Source: Sulfitobacter dubius (GTDB lineage: Bacteria; Pseudomonadota; Alphaproteobacteria; Rhodobacterales; Rhodobacteraceae). From it: a stretch of DNA of 64,000 bases. Shown in pieces: positions 8,860-18,771 of this stretch. The number at the start of each line of letters is the position of its first letter. The first letter of the stretch is position 1. Both the position numbers and the translations under genes were made by a program. The stretch lies in contig NZ_FOPG01000001.1 of the NCBI RefSeq assembly GCF_900113435.1, positions 124,001 through 188,000 on the forward strand, given 5' to 3'. The notes beneath the pieces were generated by a model. It had not been told where the DNA came from, did not search any database, and worked only from the letters and a program-made list of their open reading frames with translations.

Positions 8860-9432
8860 TCAGAGCTTGGTCAGCCGGTCCCCACGCCGAACGGTGCCGT
8901 CCTGTACGATTTTGCACAGGACACCGCGCAACCGATGCGGGCGGTTTTCCTTTCGGTTGATCCACCGCAGGCTGTCTTGGCCATAGCGGTCGCGCCATTT
9001 GATGCAGCCGTTGTTGAACTTGTCGCTCACCTCCAGCACCGCCGATCCAGCCTGTAGCCGTGTGCCGACGGGCAGGTTCTCGTGGCCGAGGTCCATGTCC
9101 ACGATCATCGTATCGCCCGGGTGGACCGTATGGTCGCGATCACGCCAGCAGAGATCTATCACTCTTTTAGACAGGATCGACACTTGTATGCGCGGGTCTG
9201 GGCTGCCGTCGGGCAGGGTCAGCCAAGGTTTCTCGGTCCAACGTTCGCCAAGGATGCCTTGGGCCACGGTCAGCTCCAGTTCATCACGGAAATCTCGCTC
9301 CCCATAGTCGGGGCGAAAGCAAAGCTCTTCGATCACGGCGCCATCCTTGGGCGCGGCGAGGATATCCGGCAGGGCGGCGTCACATTCCGCAGCGGAGGCG
9401 GGCGGCGGCACTTGGGGGGCGGTTTGGTCCAT
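8860..9432 (-). CDS. MOSC domain-containing protein
   Basis: About 190 residues from the ATG at 9432 (MDQTAPQ), which is preceded by AGAGAG; a second in-frame ATG lies at 9447. The C-terminal half matches a MOSC domain, with VSDKFNNGCIKWRDRYG in the place where the family has its conserved cysteine (Cys in NNGCIKW), followed by RLRGVLCKIVQDGTVRRGD. MOSC domains occur in molybdenum cofactor sulfurases and in mARC/YiiM-type reductases that use molybdenum cofactor. This is a stand-alone MOSC protein; its substrate cannot be told. It lies 45 bases downstream of acs on the same strand, but a strong hairpin separates them. Confidence 0.75.
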   Translation of the reverse strand: MDQTAPQVPPPASAAECDAALPDILAAPKDGAVIEELCFRPDYGERDFRDELELTVAQGILGERWTEKPWLTLPDGSPDPRIQVSILSKRVIDLCWRDRDHTVHPGDTMIVDMDLGHENLPVGTRLQAGSAVLEVSDKFNNGCIKWRDRYGQDSLRWINRKENRPHRLRGVLCKIVQDGTVRRGDRLTKL

Positions 9433-9452
9433 GTCTCTCTTTCTCATGCAAC

Positions 9453-9484
9453 GCGGCGCGGGGGCAGGTAGCCGCCCGCGCCGC
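9453..9484. terminator. Strong GC hairpin after acs
   Basis: GCGGCGCGGGGGC (9453-9465), loop AGGTA, GCCGCCCGCGCCGC (9471-9484). Read on the minus strand it starts 8 bases after the acs stop and lies before the MOSC gene. There is no T-tract, so it may attenuate rather than fully stop transcription or protect the acs mRNA 3' end. Confidence 0.45.
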
Positions 9485-9492
9485 GCAGCGTG

Positions 9493-11448
9493 TCAGCGAT
9501 TCATGCGGTTGTCGATCAGATCGTCCACCACGGTGGGATCCGCCAGCGTCGATGTATCCCCCAAGGCGCCATAGTCGTTTTCGGCGATTTTGCGCAGGAT
9601 GCGGCGCATGATCTTGCCCGAGCGGGTTTTCGGCAGGCCGGGCGCCCATTGGATCAGATCGGGCGAGGCGATGGGACCGATTTCCTGCCGCACCCAGTTG
9701 CGCAGTTCGCTGCGCAGATCATCGGAAGGCTCTTCACCGCTCATCAAGGTGACATAGCAATAGATGCCCTGACCTTTGACGTCATGCGGGTAGCCGACCA
9801 CGGCGGCTTCGGCGACTTTGTCATGGGCGACCAGCGCGCTTTCGACCTCGGCGGTGCCCATGCGGTGGCCTGAGACGTTGATCACATCATCCACGCGGCC
9901 CGTGATCCAATAGTCGCCGTCGGCATCGCGCTTGCAGCCGTCACCGGTGAAGTAATAACCGGGGTAATCCGCGAAATAGGTTTTCTCGAACCGTTCATGA
10001 TCCCCCCAAACCGTGCGCATCTGACCCGGCCAACTGTCGGCGATGCAAAGCACGCCCTCGGCAGGGTTGCCCTCAATCTCTTTGCCCGAGGTCGGGTCCA
10101 GCACCACCGGCTTGATGCCAAAGAAGGGCTTCATCGCCGCGCCGGGCTTCATGTCATGGGCGCCGGGTAGGGGTGTCATCAGATGGCCGCCGGTCTCGGT
10201 CTGCCACCATGTATCGACGATCGGGCAGCGGCCGTGGCCGACGACCTCGTGATACCAGTTCCACGCCTCGGGATTGATCGGCTCACCCACGGTGCCAAGG
10301 ATGCGCAGCGACGACAGATCGCTTTTGGTGACGAATTCTTTGCCTTGCCCCATTAGGGCGCGGATTGCTGTGGGGGCAGTGTAGAACTGCGTGACTTTAT
10401 GCTTTTCGCAGACCTGCCAGAAGCGGCTGGCGTCGGGGTAGGTGGGCACGCCTTCGAACATCAACGTGGTCGCGCCATTGGCCAGCGGGCCATAGACGAT
10501 ATAGCTGTGCCCGGTGACCCAGCCCACATCCGCCGTGCACCAATAGATGTCGCCGTCGTGGTAGTCGAAGGTGACTTCGTGGGTCAGCGCCGCATAGGTG
10601 ATATAGCCGCCGGTGGTGTGGACGACGCCCTTGGGCTGGCCGGTGGAGCCGGAGGTGTAGAGAATAAACAGCGGGTCTTCGGCACCGACTGCGGTGGGTT
10701 TGCAGGTGTCGGCGGCATCCTTGATCAGCGCGTTGTAATCCCGGTCGCGGGCGTCGTCCCACGAGACGTCTCCACCCGTGCGGCGTACGACAAGGCATTG
10801 AACGCTGGCATCACATTGCGCCAACGCCTTGTCGGCATTGGCTTTGAGAGGGGTGGCTTTGCCGCCGCGCGGCGCTTCGTCGGCGGTGATAACGACCTTG
10901 GCTTCGCAGCCGTTGACGCGGGCGGCCAGCGCATCCGGGGAGAACCCGGCAAAGACGATGGAATGGATCGCGCCGATCCGCGCGCAGGCCAGCATGGCAT
11001 AGGCGGCCTCGGGGATCATTGGCATGTAGATGATGACGCGGTCGCCTTTATCGACGCCCAGATCGCGCAGCACATTGGCCATACGGCAGGTGGCACTGTG
11101 AAGCTCGCGGTAGCTGATGTGTTTGGCGTCATCCTCGGGGCTATCCGGCTCCCAGATAATCGCGGTCTGATCGCCGCGCTTTTCTAGATGGCGGTCGATG
11201 CAATTTGCGCTGACGTTCAACTCACCATCCGCGAACCAGTTGATGCTGACTGATCCAAGGTCAAAGTTGACATCGCGCACTTGGGTGAAGGGTTTGATCC
11301 AGTCGATCCGCTGCGCCTGTTCGCGCCAGAAACCGTCGGTGTCGGTGACGGATGCTTGGTACATCTTGTCGTAGGTCTGCGCATCCACATGGGCGCGGGC
11401 GGCCATGTCGGCGGATGGCGGATAGGTCTTTGCAGTGGCGTCGGACAT
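9493..11448 (-). CDS. acs: Acetyl-CoA synthetase (AMP-forming)
   Basis: The 651-residue protein is full length for Acs. It has the ANL superfamily motifs: phosphate-binding loop [35 protein letters not shown], the hinge region [18 protein letters not shown], and near the end [11 protein letters not shown] with the lysine that is catalytic and acetylated in this family. It converts acetate, ATP and CoA to acetyl-CoA, AMP and pyrophosphate in the cytoplasm. The ATG is supported by GGAGGAACC just upstream. It is divergent from the dctP TRAP operon; whether that transporter brings in a carboxylate feeding this enzyme is only an inference from adjacency. Confidence 0.97.
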   Translation of the reverse strand: MSDATAKTYPPSADMAARAHVDAQTYDKMYQASVTDTDGFWREQAQRIDWIKPFTQVRDVNFDLGSVSINWFADGELNVSANCIDRHLEKRGDQTAIIWEPDSPEDDAKHISYRELHSATCRMANVLRDLGVDKGDRVIIYMPMIPEAAYAMLACARIGAIHSIVFAGFSPDALAARVNGCEAKVVITADEAPRGGKATPLKANADKALAQCDASVQCLVVRRTGGDVSWDDARDRDYNALIKDAADTCKPTAVGAEDPLFILYTSGSTGQPKGVVHTTGGYITYAALTHEVTFDYHDGDIYWCTADVGWVTGHSYIVYGPLANGATTLMFEGVPTYPDASRFWQVCEKHKVTQFYTAPTAIRALMGQGKEFVTKSDLSSLRILGTVGEPINPEAWNWYHEVVGHGRCPIVDTWWQTETGGHLMTPLPGAHDMKPGAAMKPFFGIKPVVLDPTSGKEIEGNPAEGVLCIADSWPGQMRTVWGDHERFEKTYFADYPGYYFTGDGCKRDADGDYWITGRVDDVINVSGHRMGTAEVESALVAHDKVAEAAVVGYPHDVKGQGIYCYVTLMSGEEPSDDLRSELRNWVRQEIGPIASPDLIQWAPGLPKTRSGKIMRRILRKIAENDYGALGDTSTLADPTVVDDLIDNRMNR

Positions 11449-11799
11449 GGTGGTTCCTCCCTAGATTTACGCGTCTTGCCACGGGGCGCGGGTCTCCCCT
11501 GCTTTCCGTGGCCTCCTCCTGAGCTGGATCATAACGGCCCGTGAAAAGAAGTGAATAAGCAACTGGATTACAAGGGCTTGCCTGTAAACGTTTTTCCCGT
11601 CTGCCGGGATGTCTGTAAATTTTCTTTGGCGAAGAAGCGATTAGTAAGATTTTTCAAAGCCTTGCCAGTCAAACTTGGCGCTACTGTCTTGCGGCTGTCG
11701 TATTTGCGCGGCATGACGGGGTTGGCAGGCCAGCCCCCGCGGGGTAGCCTGTGCGCCAATCCGCCCATCCAAGGGCGGCAACTATGGGAGAGAGCCATC
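11449..11799. other. Intergenic region between divergent acs and dctP
   Basis: This 351-base gap must hold promoters for both units. I see no supportable gene: an open frame runs through it upstream of dctP, but it lacks a signal and a ribosome site. Near the dctP side a hairpin CCGCCC-ATCCAA-GGGCGG (11761-11778) lies directly before the GGGAGAGA ribosome site of dctP, so it is probably part of the 5' untranslated leader. The middle (about 11570-11660) is AT-richer than its surroundings. Confidence 0.5.
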
Positions 11800-12816
11800 A
11801 TGAAAAAACTGCTGAGCGGTGCCGCCGCCTGTGCGCTGAGCGTAGCTTTTGTAAGCGAAGCTGCCGCGACCGAATGGAATGCCTCGGTCTGGGGCAAGCG
11901 CCGCGCCTTCACCGAACATGTGGAAAAGATCGCCGCGCTGGTTTCGGAGAAGACCGACGGTGAATTCACCATCAACGTCAGCTACGGCGGCCTGTCCAAG
12001 AACCGTGAGAACCTCGATGGTATCTCCATCGGTGCTTTCGAGATGGCCCAGTTCTGCGCCGGCTACCACGCCGACAAGAACCGCGCGATCACCGTACTGG
12101 AACTGCCGTTTCTGGGTGTAAGCAACCTCGAAGAAGAAGTCGCGGTTTCCAAAGCGGTCTATGACCACCCCGCCGTCGCCAAAGAAATGGCACAGTGGAA
12201 TGCGAAAATGCTCATGACTTCGCCCATGCCACAGTACAACCTTGTCGGCACCGGCGATCCGCGCACCACGTTGGAAGATTTCGACGGCATGCGCGTCCGC
12301 GCCACCGGCGGTCTGGGCAAAGCCTTTGAAGCTGTCGGCGCCGTGCCCACATCCGTGACCGCGACCGAAGCCTATAATGCAATGGAATCGGGTGTCGTCG
12401 ACACCGTGGCCTTCGCCCAGCACGCGCATCTGTCCTTCGGCACGATCAACAAAGCCGACTGGTGGACCGCGAACCTCAACCCCGGCACGGTGAACTGCCC
12501 CGTCGTGGTGAACATCGACGCCTATGAAATGCTGAGCGACGAAGAGCGTGAAGCGCTCGACAGCTCGGTCGATGAGGCGCTGGATCACTACCTCGCCAAC
12601 TACGCGGAACTGCTGGAGCGTTGGGATACCGTTCTTGAGGAAAAGGGCGTTGAGAAGGTCGAATTCACCCCAGAGGTAATCGCCGAGTTCAAAGCCAAAG
12701 CGGCTGACCCTGCGCGTGAAGCATGGATCAAAGACATGGAAGCCCAAGGCATTCCGGGTCAGGAACTTTACGATCTCGTGATCGAAACGCTGGAAAAAGA
12801 GCAGGCGTCGAACTAA
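11800..12816 (+). CDS. TRAP transporter solute-binding protein (DctP family)
   Basis: Translation from ATG 11800 gives 338 residues with a classic signal peptide (MKKLLSGAAACALSVAFVSEAAA) and the DctP fold. The segment FDGMRVRATGGLGKAFEAVGA holds the arginine that usually binds the substrate carboxylate, followed by the ATEAYNAMESGVVD stretch. The start is fixed by GGGAGAGA at 11786-11793 and by the signal peptide. It works in the periplasm and hands substrate to the DctQ/DctM permease encoded next. The substrate is unknown; most family members bind organic acids. Confidence 0.93.
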   Translation: MKKLLSGAAACALSVAFVSEAAATEWNASVWGKRRAFTEHVEKIAALVSEKTDGEFTINVSYGGLSKNRENLDGISIGAFEMAQFCAGYHADKNRAITVLELPFLGVSNLEEEVAVSKAVYDHPAVAKEMAQWNAKMLMTSPMPQYNLVGTGDPRTTLEDFDGMRVRATGGLGKAFEAVGAVPTSVTATEAYNAMESGVVDTVAFAQHAHLSFGTINKADWWTANLNPGTVNCPVVVNIDAYEMLSDEEREALDSSVDEALDHYLANYAELLERWDTVLEEKGVEKVEFTPEVIAEFKAKAADPAREAWIKDMEAQGIPGQELYDLVIETLEKEQASN

Positions 12817-12838
12817 ACCCTGCCACGCATGACTGTGA

Positions 12839-12867
12839 GGGCCGTGCGGCAAACCGCGCGGCCCTTT
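12839..12867 (+). terminator. Attenuator-like hairpin between dctP and dctQ
   Basis: GGGCCG-T-GCGG, loop CAAA, CCGC-G-CGGCCC, then TTT. It lies between the binding-protein gene and the permease genes on the same strand. Partial termination or mRNA protection here would give more binding protein than permease, a common arrangement for periplasmic-binding-protein transporters. Confidence 0.5.
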
Positions 12868-12912
12868 CGACTTCTGAAACGAAACAATCAGACTTTCTGA
12901 AAAGGAGAGCCG

Positions 12913-13542
12913 ATGGCCGGATCATCCGCCGTGCTGGAGGACAGCAGCCTCCTCAGCCGCCTCGACCGGGGCCTGCTGAAGCTAGAGACCATCTTTGCCC
13001 TGATCTCGGGGATTGCCGTTTTCATGTTGATGGTGCTGGCCGTTTGGTCCGTGGGGGGGCGCAAGTTCTTTGCCACGCCGCTGGCGGGGTATGTCGACTG
13101 GATCGAAGCGGCCATGCCCTTCATCGCCATCATGGGCATTGCCTATACCCAACGTATGGGCGGGCATGTGCGCATGGATATCCTAATTGGCCAGCTGAAG
13201 GGCCGTGCGCTTTGGGCGGCGGAACTGTTGTCGGTGGTGCTGATCCTTTTGTTGATGCTGGCACTCACGTGGGGCGCTTGGGCGCATTTTGACCGCAGCT
13301 TTGATATGGCCGCCCCGATGTGGAGCCGCGACAGCTCGATCGACATCGGCCTGCCGATCTGGCCCAGCAAACTGGTGGTGCCCGTGGCCTTTGCCGTGAT
13401 CTCTTTGCGGCTTTGCCTGCAAATCTGGGGCTATGGCCGGGCCTTGGTGCTGGGGCTGGACCGCCCCGTGGCCGTGCCGCTGGTGCAATCGGCGGCAGAA
13501 CAAGCAATGGCCGAGGCCGAACAACTGGATGGACGTGACTGA
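12913..13542 (+). CDS. TRAP transporter small permease (DctQ family)
   Basis: The 209-residue protein has four predicted membrane segments (around residues 27-50, 66-84, 104-128 and 152-172) with the DctQ pattern, including ETIFALISGIAVFMLMVLAVW and YTQRMGGHVRMDIL. AAAGGAGAG just before the ATG supports the start. Its stop overlaps the dctM start by one base (TGATG), indicating coupled translation. It pairs with DctM in the inner membrane. The C-terminal tail after the last helix is about 35 residues, slightly long for the family. Confidence 0.92.
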   Translation: MAGSSAVLEDSSLLSRLDRGLLKLETIFALISGIAVFMLMVLAVWSVGGRKFFATPLAGYVDWIEAAMPFIAIMGIAYTQRMGGHVRMDILIGQLKGRALWAAELLSVVLILLLMLALTWGAWAHFDRSFDMAAPMWSRDSSIDIGLPIWPSKLVVPVAFAVISLRLCLQIWGYGRALVLGLDRPVAVPLVQSAAEQAMAEAEQLDGRD

Positions 13543-14942
13543 TGGATCCTATTGAAATCGGCCTTTGGGTCTCGGGCGGCATGCTGCTCATGGTGGTGCT
13601 TGGCATGCGGGTGGCCTTTGCCGCTGCAATGGCCGGGCTTGTGGGCCTTATCTGGATTTTCTGGGCCAAGAAGGGCATGGAGTGGGACCAGCTTGGCTGG
13701 GCATTGACCGTGGCAATCAAGACCGCCGGGCAGGTGCCGCACTCGAAAGTCTCGAGCCAGACACTCTCGCTCATCCCGACCTTCATCCTGATCGGTTTTC
13801 TGGCCTATTACGCAGGTCTCACCAAGGCGATCTTTGAAGCCGCGAAACGTTGGTTCGCTTGGGTGCCGGGCGGTTTGGCGGTTTCGACCGTCTTCGCCAC
13901 AGCAGGCTTTGCGGCCGTGTCGGGTGCTTCGGTTGCGACGGCAGCAGTCTTTGCCCGCATCGCTATCCCCGAAATGCTCAAAATCGGCTATAACAAGCAA
14001 TTCGCCGCGGGTGTCGTGGCGGCGGGGGGCACGCTGGCCTCGCTGATCCCGCCTTCGGCGATCTTGGTGATCTATGCGATCATCGTTGAACAGGACGTGG
14101 GCAAACTGCTGCTGGCGGGCTTCATCCCCGGTGCTTTCTCGGCGGTGGTCTATGCGGTGTTGATCATCGGCATCGCCATGATCTGGAAGAACGTCGGCCC
14201 GCCGGTGACCGGCTTTACATGGCGCGAACGCTTTGCCGCGTTGCCTGCCGCTCTGCCGATTGTCGCGGTGGTCGTGATCATCATCTTCTTCGTCTACAAC
14301 CCCTTTGGCGATGCATGGGGCACCCCGACTGAAGGTGGCGCCGTGGGTGCGTTTATCGTCTTCTGTATGGCCGTCTTCCGTGGGATGCGTTTGGCGGAGT
14401 TGAAGGACGCGCTGTTGGAGACCGCCAAACTGACAGTGATGATCTTCACCATCATCTGGGGCGTCTTGATCTATGTACGCTTCCTCGGTTTCGCCGATCT
14501 GCCGGGCGCATTCGCCGATTGGATCTCATCGCTCGAAACCTCGCCTATGCTGATCCTGATCTGCATCCTGCTGGCCTATGCGGTGCTGGGCATGTTCATG
14601 GACGCCATTGGCATGCTGCTGCTGACCCTGCCGGTGGTTTACCCGGCGGTGATGGCGCTCAATGGGGGCGAGTTCGTCTCGGCCGCTGACAGTGCCTTTG
14701 GCATGTCCGGTCCGATGTGCGCGATCTGGTTCGGCATTCTTGTGGTGAAGATGGCGGAGTTCTGTTTGATCACCCCGCCCATTGGCCTCAACTGCTTTGT
14801 CGTCGCCGGCGTGCGCCCCGACCTCAGCGTGCAGGACGTGTTCCGCGGCGTAATGCCCTTCTTCGTTGCTGACGCGGTGACCATCGGCTTGCTGGTGGCC
14901 TTCCCGCAGATCGTGCTTTGGCTGCCGTCCCTCGCGGGCTAA
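13542..14942 (+). CDS. TRAP transporter large permease (DctM family)
   Basis: The 466-residue, highly hydrophobic protein has about 12 membrane segments and the DctM signatures GFAAVSGASVATAAVFARIAIPEM, AAGGTLASLIPPS and EFCLITPPIGLN. It is the ion-coupled transport subunit (normally sodium-dependent) of the dctP/Q/M importer. It ends 6 bases before the convergent PerM-type gene. Substrate unknown, as for the binding protein. Confidence 0.94.
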   Translation: MDPIEIGLWVSGGMLLMVVLGMRVAFAAAMAGLVGLIWIFWAKKGMEWDQLGWALTVAIKTAGQVPHSKVSSQTLSLIPTFILIGFLAYYAGLTKAIFEAAKRWFAWVPGGLAVSTVFATAGFAAVSGASVATAAVFARIAIPEMLKIGYNKQFAAGVVAAGGTLASLIPPSAILVIYAIIVEQDVGKLLLAGFIPGAFSAVVYAVLIIGIAMIWKNVGPPVTGFTWRERFAALPAALPIVAVVVIIIFFVYNPFGDAWGTPTEGGAVGAFIVFCMAVFRGMRLAELKDALLETAKLTVMIFTIIWGVLIYVRFLGFADLPGAFADWISSLETSPMLILICILLAYAVLGMFMDAIGMLLLTLPVVYPAVMALNGGEFVSAADSAFGMSGPMCAIWFGILVVKMAEFCLITPPIGLNCFVVAGVRPDLSVQDVFRGVMPFFVADAVTIGLLVAFPQIVLWLPSLAG

Positions 14943-14948
14943 GCAGGC

Positions 14949-16055
14949 TTAAGCAACAGGCTTGTCCGCGGCGGTTTCATCTGCCGCGGATGCGCCAAGT
15001 TCGGGGTTGGATTTATCTAGAAAATTCCCGACCATATTAAGGGCTGTGACATTCTCACAGATCACCTTGAACACCACGAGGAAGGGCACCGCCACCAGTG
15101 CGCCCGCAATCCCCCACAGCCAGCCCCAAAAGACCACGGTAAGGAACACGGCAACCGTGTTAATCTCTAGCCGTCTACCGACGAGGTAGGGGGTGACGAA
15201 CTGGCCTTCGATCCCGGTTAGGATTTGATACCCGATTGGGGCAAGGATCGCGTAGCCAACGCTGTCAAATGTAGCAATGGCATAGGCGCCAACTAGTACG
15301 GCACCGATTACGCCGCCGATATAGGGCAGGAAGTTCAGCAAGAATGCGGCCATGCCCCAGACATAAGGCACCGGCAGGCCAAGCGCGAAAAGGTAAAGCC
15401 CGACAGAGATGCCCAAACCTGCATTAATGACAGTGATGGTCAGCAAGTAGCGCGAGACGCGGCGCTCAACGTCATAGACCGCTTTCAGTGCGCGTTTCTT
15501 GCCCGTGAATGTCTGGAAAGATTGCACCAATTTGAGGTAGAACAAATCGCCAGAGGCCAGCAGGAACAGAGCCAATACTAAGGCCACGGCCACTGTACCA
15601 CCGATCCGCGCACCTGTGTTCATGGCGTTGTTCAGCAGACCCGGCTGCTTCATTACCACCTCGTCGGGGCTGCCGCCGCCATCTTCTGTGGTGATCTGTT
15701 CCACCTGTTCGGTCGCCGAGCGGACGTTCTCCACCGTTTGAACCCAGCCCTGTAGCTTGCGTCGGATTTCATTTCCCAAGGATGGAATTTCATCAGCCCA
15801 AGTGGCGACAGTACCCGCCGAGAGCCCTGCCAACAGGAAGATGATCAATCCGACAAAGCCAATCAACAGCACTGCACCCAGCGGGGCCGCGATGCCAAGT
15901 CTTTCCAGCGAGCGGATCAACGGGCTAAGTGTGAGAGCGAGGAGGAAGCCAAGCAAGATCGGCAGCAGTAGATCCTTGGCGAAATAGGCAGTTACGAAGA
16001 GGGCTATTAGTACCAACACTTCCAACAGCCGTCTGATCGCGGCGATATCGCTCAA
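14949..16055 (-). CDS. AI-2E family transporter (PerM/TqsA-like membrane protein)
   Basis: The 368-residue protein has paired N-terminal helices (LLEVLVLIALFVTAYFAKDLLLPILLG motif region), a central soluble stretch with EITTEDGGG-like charged residues, and a C-terminal helix cluster containing VWGMAAFLLNFLPYIGGVIG, the conserved family signature. Members export various small molecules; the substrate here is unknown. The start is a TTG at 16055 preceded by GGGGGGAAG; no ATG in a better position was seen. It converges on dctM with a 6-base gap and its own 3' end carries a hairpin. Confidence 0.85.
   Translation of the reverse strand: MSDIAAIRRLLEVLVLIALFVTAYFAKDLLLPILLGFLLALTLSPLIRSLERLGIAAPLGAVLLIGFVGLIIFLLAGLSAGTVATWADEIPSLGNEIRRKLQGWVQTVENVRSATEQVEQITTEDGGGSPDEVVMKQPGLLNNAMNTGARIGGTVAVALVLALFLLASGDLFYLKLVQSFQTFTGKKRALKAVYDVERRVSRYLLTITVINAGLGISVGLYLFALGLPVPYVWGMAAFLLNFLPYIGGVIGAVLVGAYAIATFDSVGYAILAPIGYQILTGIEGQFVTPYLVGRRLEINTVAVFLTVVFWGWLWGIAGALVAVPFLVVFKVICENVTALNMVGNFLDKSNPELGASAADETAADKPVA
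14965..14990. terminator. Perfect 8-bp hairpin at the dctM/perM convergent junction
   Basis: TCCGCGGC, loop GGTTTCATCT, GCCGCGGA. It lies inside the last codons of the PerM-type gene, 23 bases past the dctM stop, so a dctM transcript would fold it. No T-tract. Confidence 0.4.
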
Positions 16056-16170
16056 AGTCTTCCCCCCAAATGCCCTGCGCAGGTGCTATCAAGGCAACGC
16101 GTGACAAAGGGAAAGGTTCATTCGACCCTAATAATAAACGCTCCGGTTGCGCGGGCAGTAGGCTGGGTGA

Positions 16171-18771
16171 CTATTCTTTGACCATTTGCAGGCGCAAAGC
16201 CTGCCCCCCGAGCGCACGAAACGCCCGCTGTCGGCAGGTCAGTACGATGATCTGCATATCGCCCGCTTGTCGGTGAAGCGCGTCGAACATCCGCTCAATC
16301 CGGTCGTCATCGGTAAAGACCAGCGCATCATCCAAGATCACCGGCACGATGCGCCCCGCGCGGGCCAGCATTCGGGCAAAGGCAAGCCGCACCAGCAGCG
16401 CCACCTGTTCCTGCGTGCCGCCGGAAAGAACATCAATCGGCTCCTCCCGCCCACCACGGATTAGGGCATGAGGTAGCAGAGATTCTTCGCCCCACGTCAG
16501 TTCGGCGTCCGGCCAAAGCAGTTGCAGCAAGGGTTTGAGTTCTTTGACAATCGGGGTGAAATATCGCTCGCGTGCCTCGTTGCGCGCATCCTGCAAGGCG
16601 GCCTCTAGCCGGGTGAGCACGGCGACCTCATGCGTGATCCGTGCAAGTTTATCTTCTGCGGCCTGCAATTGCTCTTGGGTCTCCGCCAGTCGCTCTTCTA
16701 CCGCGTCGCCGGATGCGCGGGTGATCCGTTCGCTGAGCCGGGCGAGCAGGGGGCGCAGGCGGGCAATCTCATCGCGGGCTTGGGTTTCTACCGATTCCGC
16801 ACGGGTAAGGGCGGCCTGAAGGCTGGCCGCATCGGGTGCGTCTTTTGCCTTTTCGGCATGGGCAAGCCGAGCAGCCTCTAGCGCTGCCGCAGTGGTGACG
16901 GTTTGGGTGGCAAGGTCTTCTTCGGCGACGTCACCCAGTTTCGCCTGCTGCGCCTCTGCGCGCTGCAGACGGTCGGTAAGCGAGGTTAGCAGCGCGTCAC
17001 TGCGCGCGGCATCGGCCTTGGCATCGGCCAGCGCTTCGGCTGCAGTTTCTCGGATTATGCGGCAGGCCTCGTGGTGGGTCTGCGCGGCTTGCAGGGCATT
17101 TTCGGCTGTTTCAATATCGGGTGCGTCGGTCTCGGTCGTTGGGGTCGGAATGGCGGCAAGCTCTTGGTGCAGCGCATCAATGCCGTTGGGCGCGAGGCTG
17201 GCCAACACGGCCTTTGCTTCCCCTTGTCGCGCGGCGGCTTCGGCGCGGGCGGCGGTGGCGGCGCGGGCCTCGGTAAGATTAGCCGCGCCGATTTGATCGA
17301 GGGCGGTTTGCAATTTCGCCGTTGCAGCCTCAACCGAGCCGTCCTCTTGCCCGGATGCCGCAGGGTGGATTTCCAAACTGCCGATCCCGTCGATCCGCAG
17401 CGTCGTGCTGCGCGGCAGGGGCAGGGCCGTCCCATCGGCTAGAGGGCCGTCATCGCCGTGGATCACGCCCGAGCTGCCGGACGCATAATGCACGATCACT
17501 TGGGTGGCGGTGGCATCGCGGGCGGCGCGGCTGGCGGAAAGTTCGGCAGAAAGGGCTTCAAGCCGTTGCAGGGCGGCAGTATCGGGGCCGGAGCGGGCTG
17601 CGGCTGCTGCGGTCTCCATCCGGCGGCGCGCCTCTTCGGCCTCTTTGATCCGTGCCTCTAACGCGCGGCGGCGGTCTGCCCCTTCCCGTGCGGCGACTGC
17701 ACGTTGGGCGCGCCTGCGCTGGTCTTCGGCCGTCTGTAGGGCGGTGCGGGCCTCTTGTGCGGATACTTCAGCGGCCTCAAGTGCGGTGCGTCGCTCCGCC
17801 AACGCAGAACGCGCGGCGTCAGTCGCTTGTCGGGCACGGGTTTCTTCCGCGAGGGCGGCTTTTTGTTCTGCCTCTGCGGCGCGGTAGCTGTCCAGCCGCG
17901 TGGTGGCGCTTTCGGCGTTAAGCCGGGCAAGGTCCATGGCGCGAGCGAGGGTTTCGACCTCTTCGGCGTGGCGTGTGGCTGCGGCATGGGCGGCACGTGT
18001 CATTTCAAGTTTTTGGCGGCGCTCTTCTACGACATCGGGGGCTTCCAACTCTGCCAAGGCACGGCGGGCACGTTGCCGTTCGGCCAAGGCGTCATGCAAC
18101 TCTCGCGCAGTGCTGGCGAGGTGATCGTGTTCGGCGCTGAGTTCCTCAACCTGATCTCGCGCCTCTTTCCATGGCCCGCCTGTGCGGGGACGCCCCGTAG
18201 CGGTGGCATAATGCGCAAGCTCGTCCCGGCATTGGGCCAAGGCTTTGTCCATGCGCCGCCCGCCGGTCATCGCCTCTACCTCGGCTCCGACCGAGGTCAT
18301 GAGGTCACGGCGCGCCTCCAGCGCCAGTTTTTCTTCTTTGCCGGAGCCGCCAGTAAGCGCGGTCATCCCTTGCCGCACCCAGATCAACCCTGATGGTCCG
18401 CCCGCATCGCCGCCCAAAAGCTGCGCAATCCATGCCTCGGCTTCGTCTGCCTGCGCAATCAGGGTGCCGCTGCGGTGGACAGTGGCGAGAGGTTTTTGAA
18501 ACCAGCGCTTAAAAATCGAAAAACGACCCTCGTCGGTTTCGACCTCAACGGTTACCTCTGGTGCGCCGCCCGCATGGGGGCGCAACGCAGCGACATCTTT
18601 GTCGCGCGAGCCGAAGGGTTTGAAAAATAGTGCCTGTATCGCGTCAAAGAGCGTGGATTTGCCGTGTTCATTCGGCTCGCTCAGCACATTGATACCGTCG
18701 CCAATGCCCACCACCTGCGCAGGGTCGGTGAAACGGCGCACGTTATTGAGGGTGATGGCGCGGATTTTCAT
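16171..18771 (-). CDS. SbcC/YhaN-like SMC-type ATPase
   Basis: The 866-residue protein has an N-terminal ABC half with a Walker A variant NEHGKSTL (about residues 34-41), long Ala/Arg/Glu-rich coiled coils on both sides of a central block, and a C-terminal half with LSGGTQEQVALLVRLAFARML and Walker B VPVILDDALVFTDDDR. This is the SbcC/Rad50-like layout, and the shorter length and Walker A fit the YhaN type better than canonical SbcC (about 1050 residues). No Cys-x-x-Cys zinc hook is seen; a beta-rich segment occupies residues about 423-474 instead. It overlaps the upstream nuclease gene by 4 bases (ATGA) and should form a DNA end-processing complex with it. Confidence 0.83.
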   Translation of the reverse strand: MKIRAITLNNVRRFTDPAQVVGIGDGINVLSEPNEHGKSTLFDAIQALFFKPFGSRDKDVAALRPHAGGAPEVTVEVETDEGRFSIFKRWFQKPLATVHRSGTLIAQADEAEAWIAQLLGGDAGGPSGLIWVRQGMTALTGGSGKEEKLALEARRDLMTSVGAEVEAMTGGRRMDKALAQCRDELAHYATATGRPRTGGPWKEARDQVEELSAEHDHLASTARELHDALAERQRARRALAELEAPDVVEERRQKLEMTRAAHAAATRHAEEVETLARAMDLARLNAESATTRLDSYRAAEAEQKAALAEETRARQATDAARSALAERRTALEAAEVSAQEARTALQTAEDQRRRAQRAVAAREGADRRRALEARIKEAEEARRRMETAAAAARSGPDTAALQRLEALSAELSASRAARDATATQVIVHYASGSSGVIHGDDGPLADGTALPLPRSTTLRIDGIGSLEIHPAASGQEDGSVEAATAKLQTALDQIGAANLTEARAATAARAEAAARQGEAKAVLASLAPNGIDALHQELAAIPTPTTETDAPDIETAENALQAAQTHHEACRIIRETAAEALADAKADAARSDALLTSLTDRLQRAEAQQAKLGDVAEEDLATQTVTTAAALEAARLAHAEKAKDAPDAASLQAALTRAESVETQARDEIARLRPLLARLSERITRASGDAVEERLAETQEQLQAAEDKLARITHEVAVLTRLEAALQDARNEARERYFTPIVKELKPLLQLLWPDAELTWGEESLLPHALIRGGREEPIDVLSGGTQEQVALLVRLAFARMLARAGRIVPVILDDALVFTDDDRIERMFDALHRQAGDMQIIVLTCRQRAFRALGGQALRLQMVKE

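Noticed and set aside
11676-11692. Possible sigma-54 promoter (TGGCGC...TTGC) before dctP
   Set aside because: The GG and GC elements are 12 bases apart instead of the required 10, so the spacing rules it out.
11551-11799. Longer start for the DctP protein (open frame from 11551)
   Set aside because: The signal peptide and ribosome site place the start at 11800; the extra residues have no family similarity.
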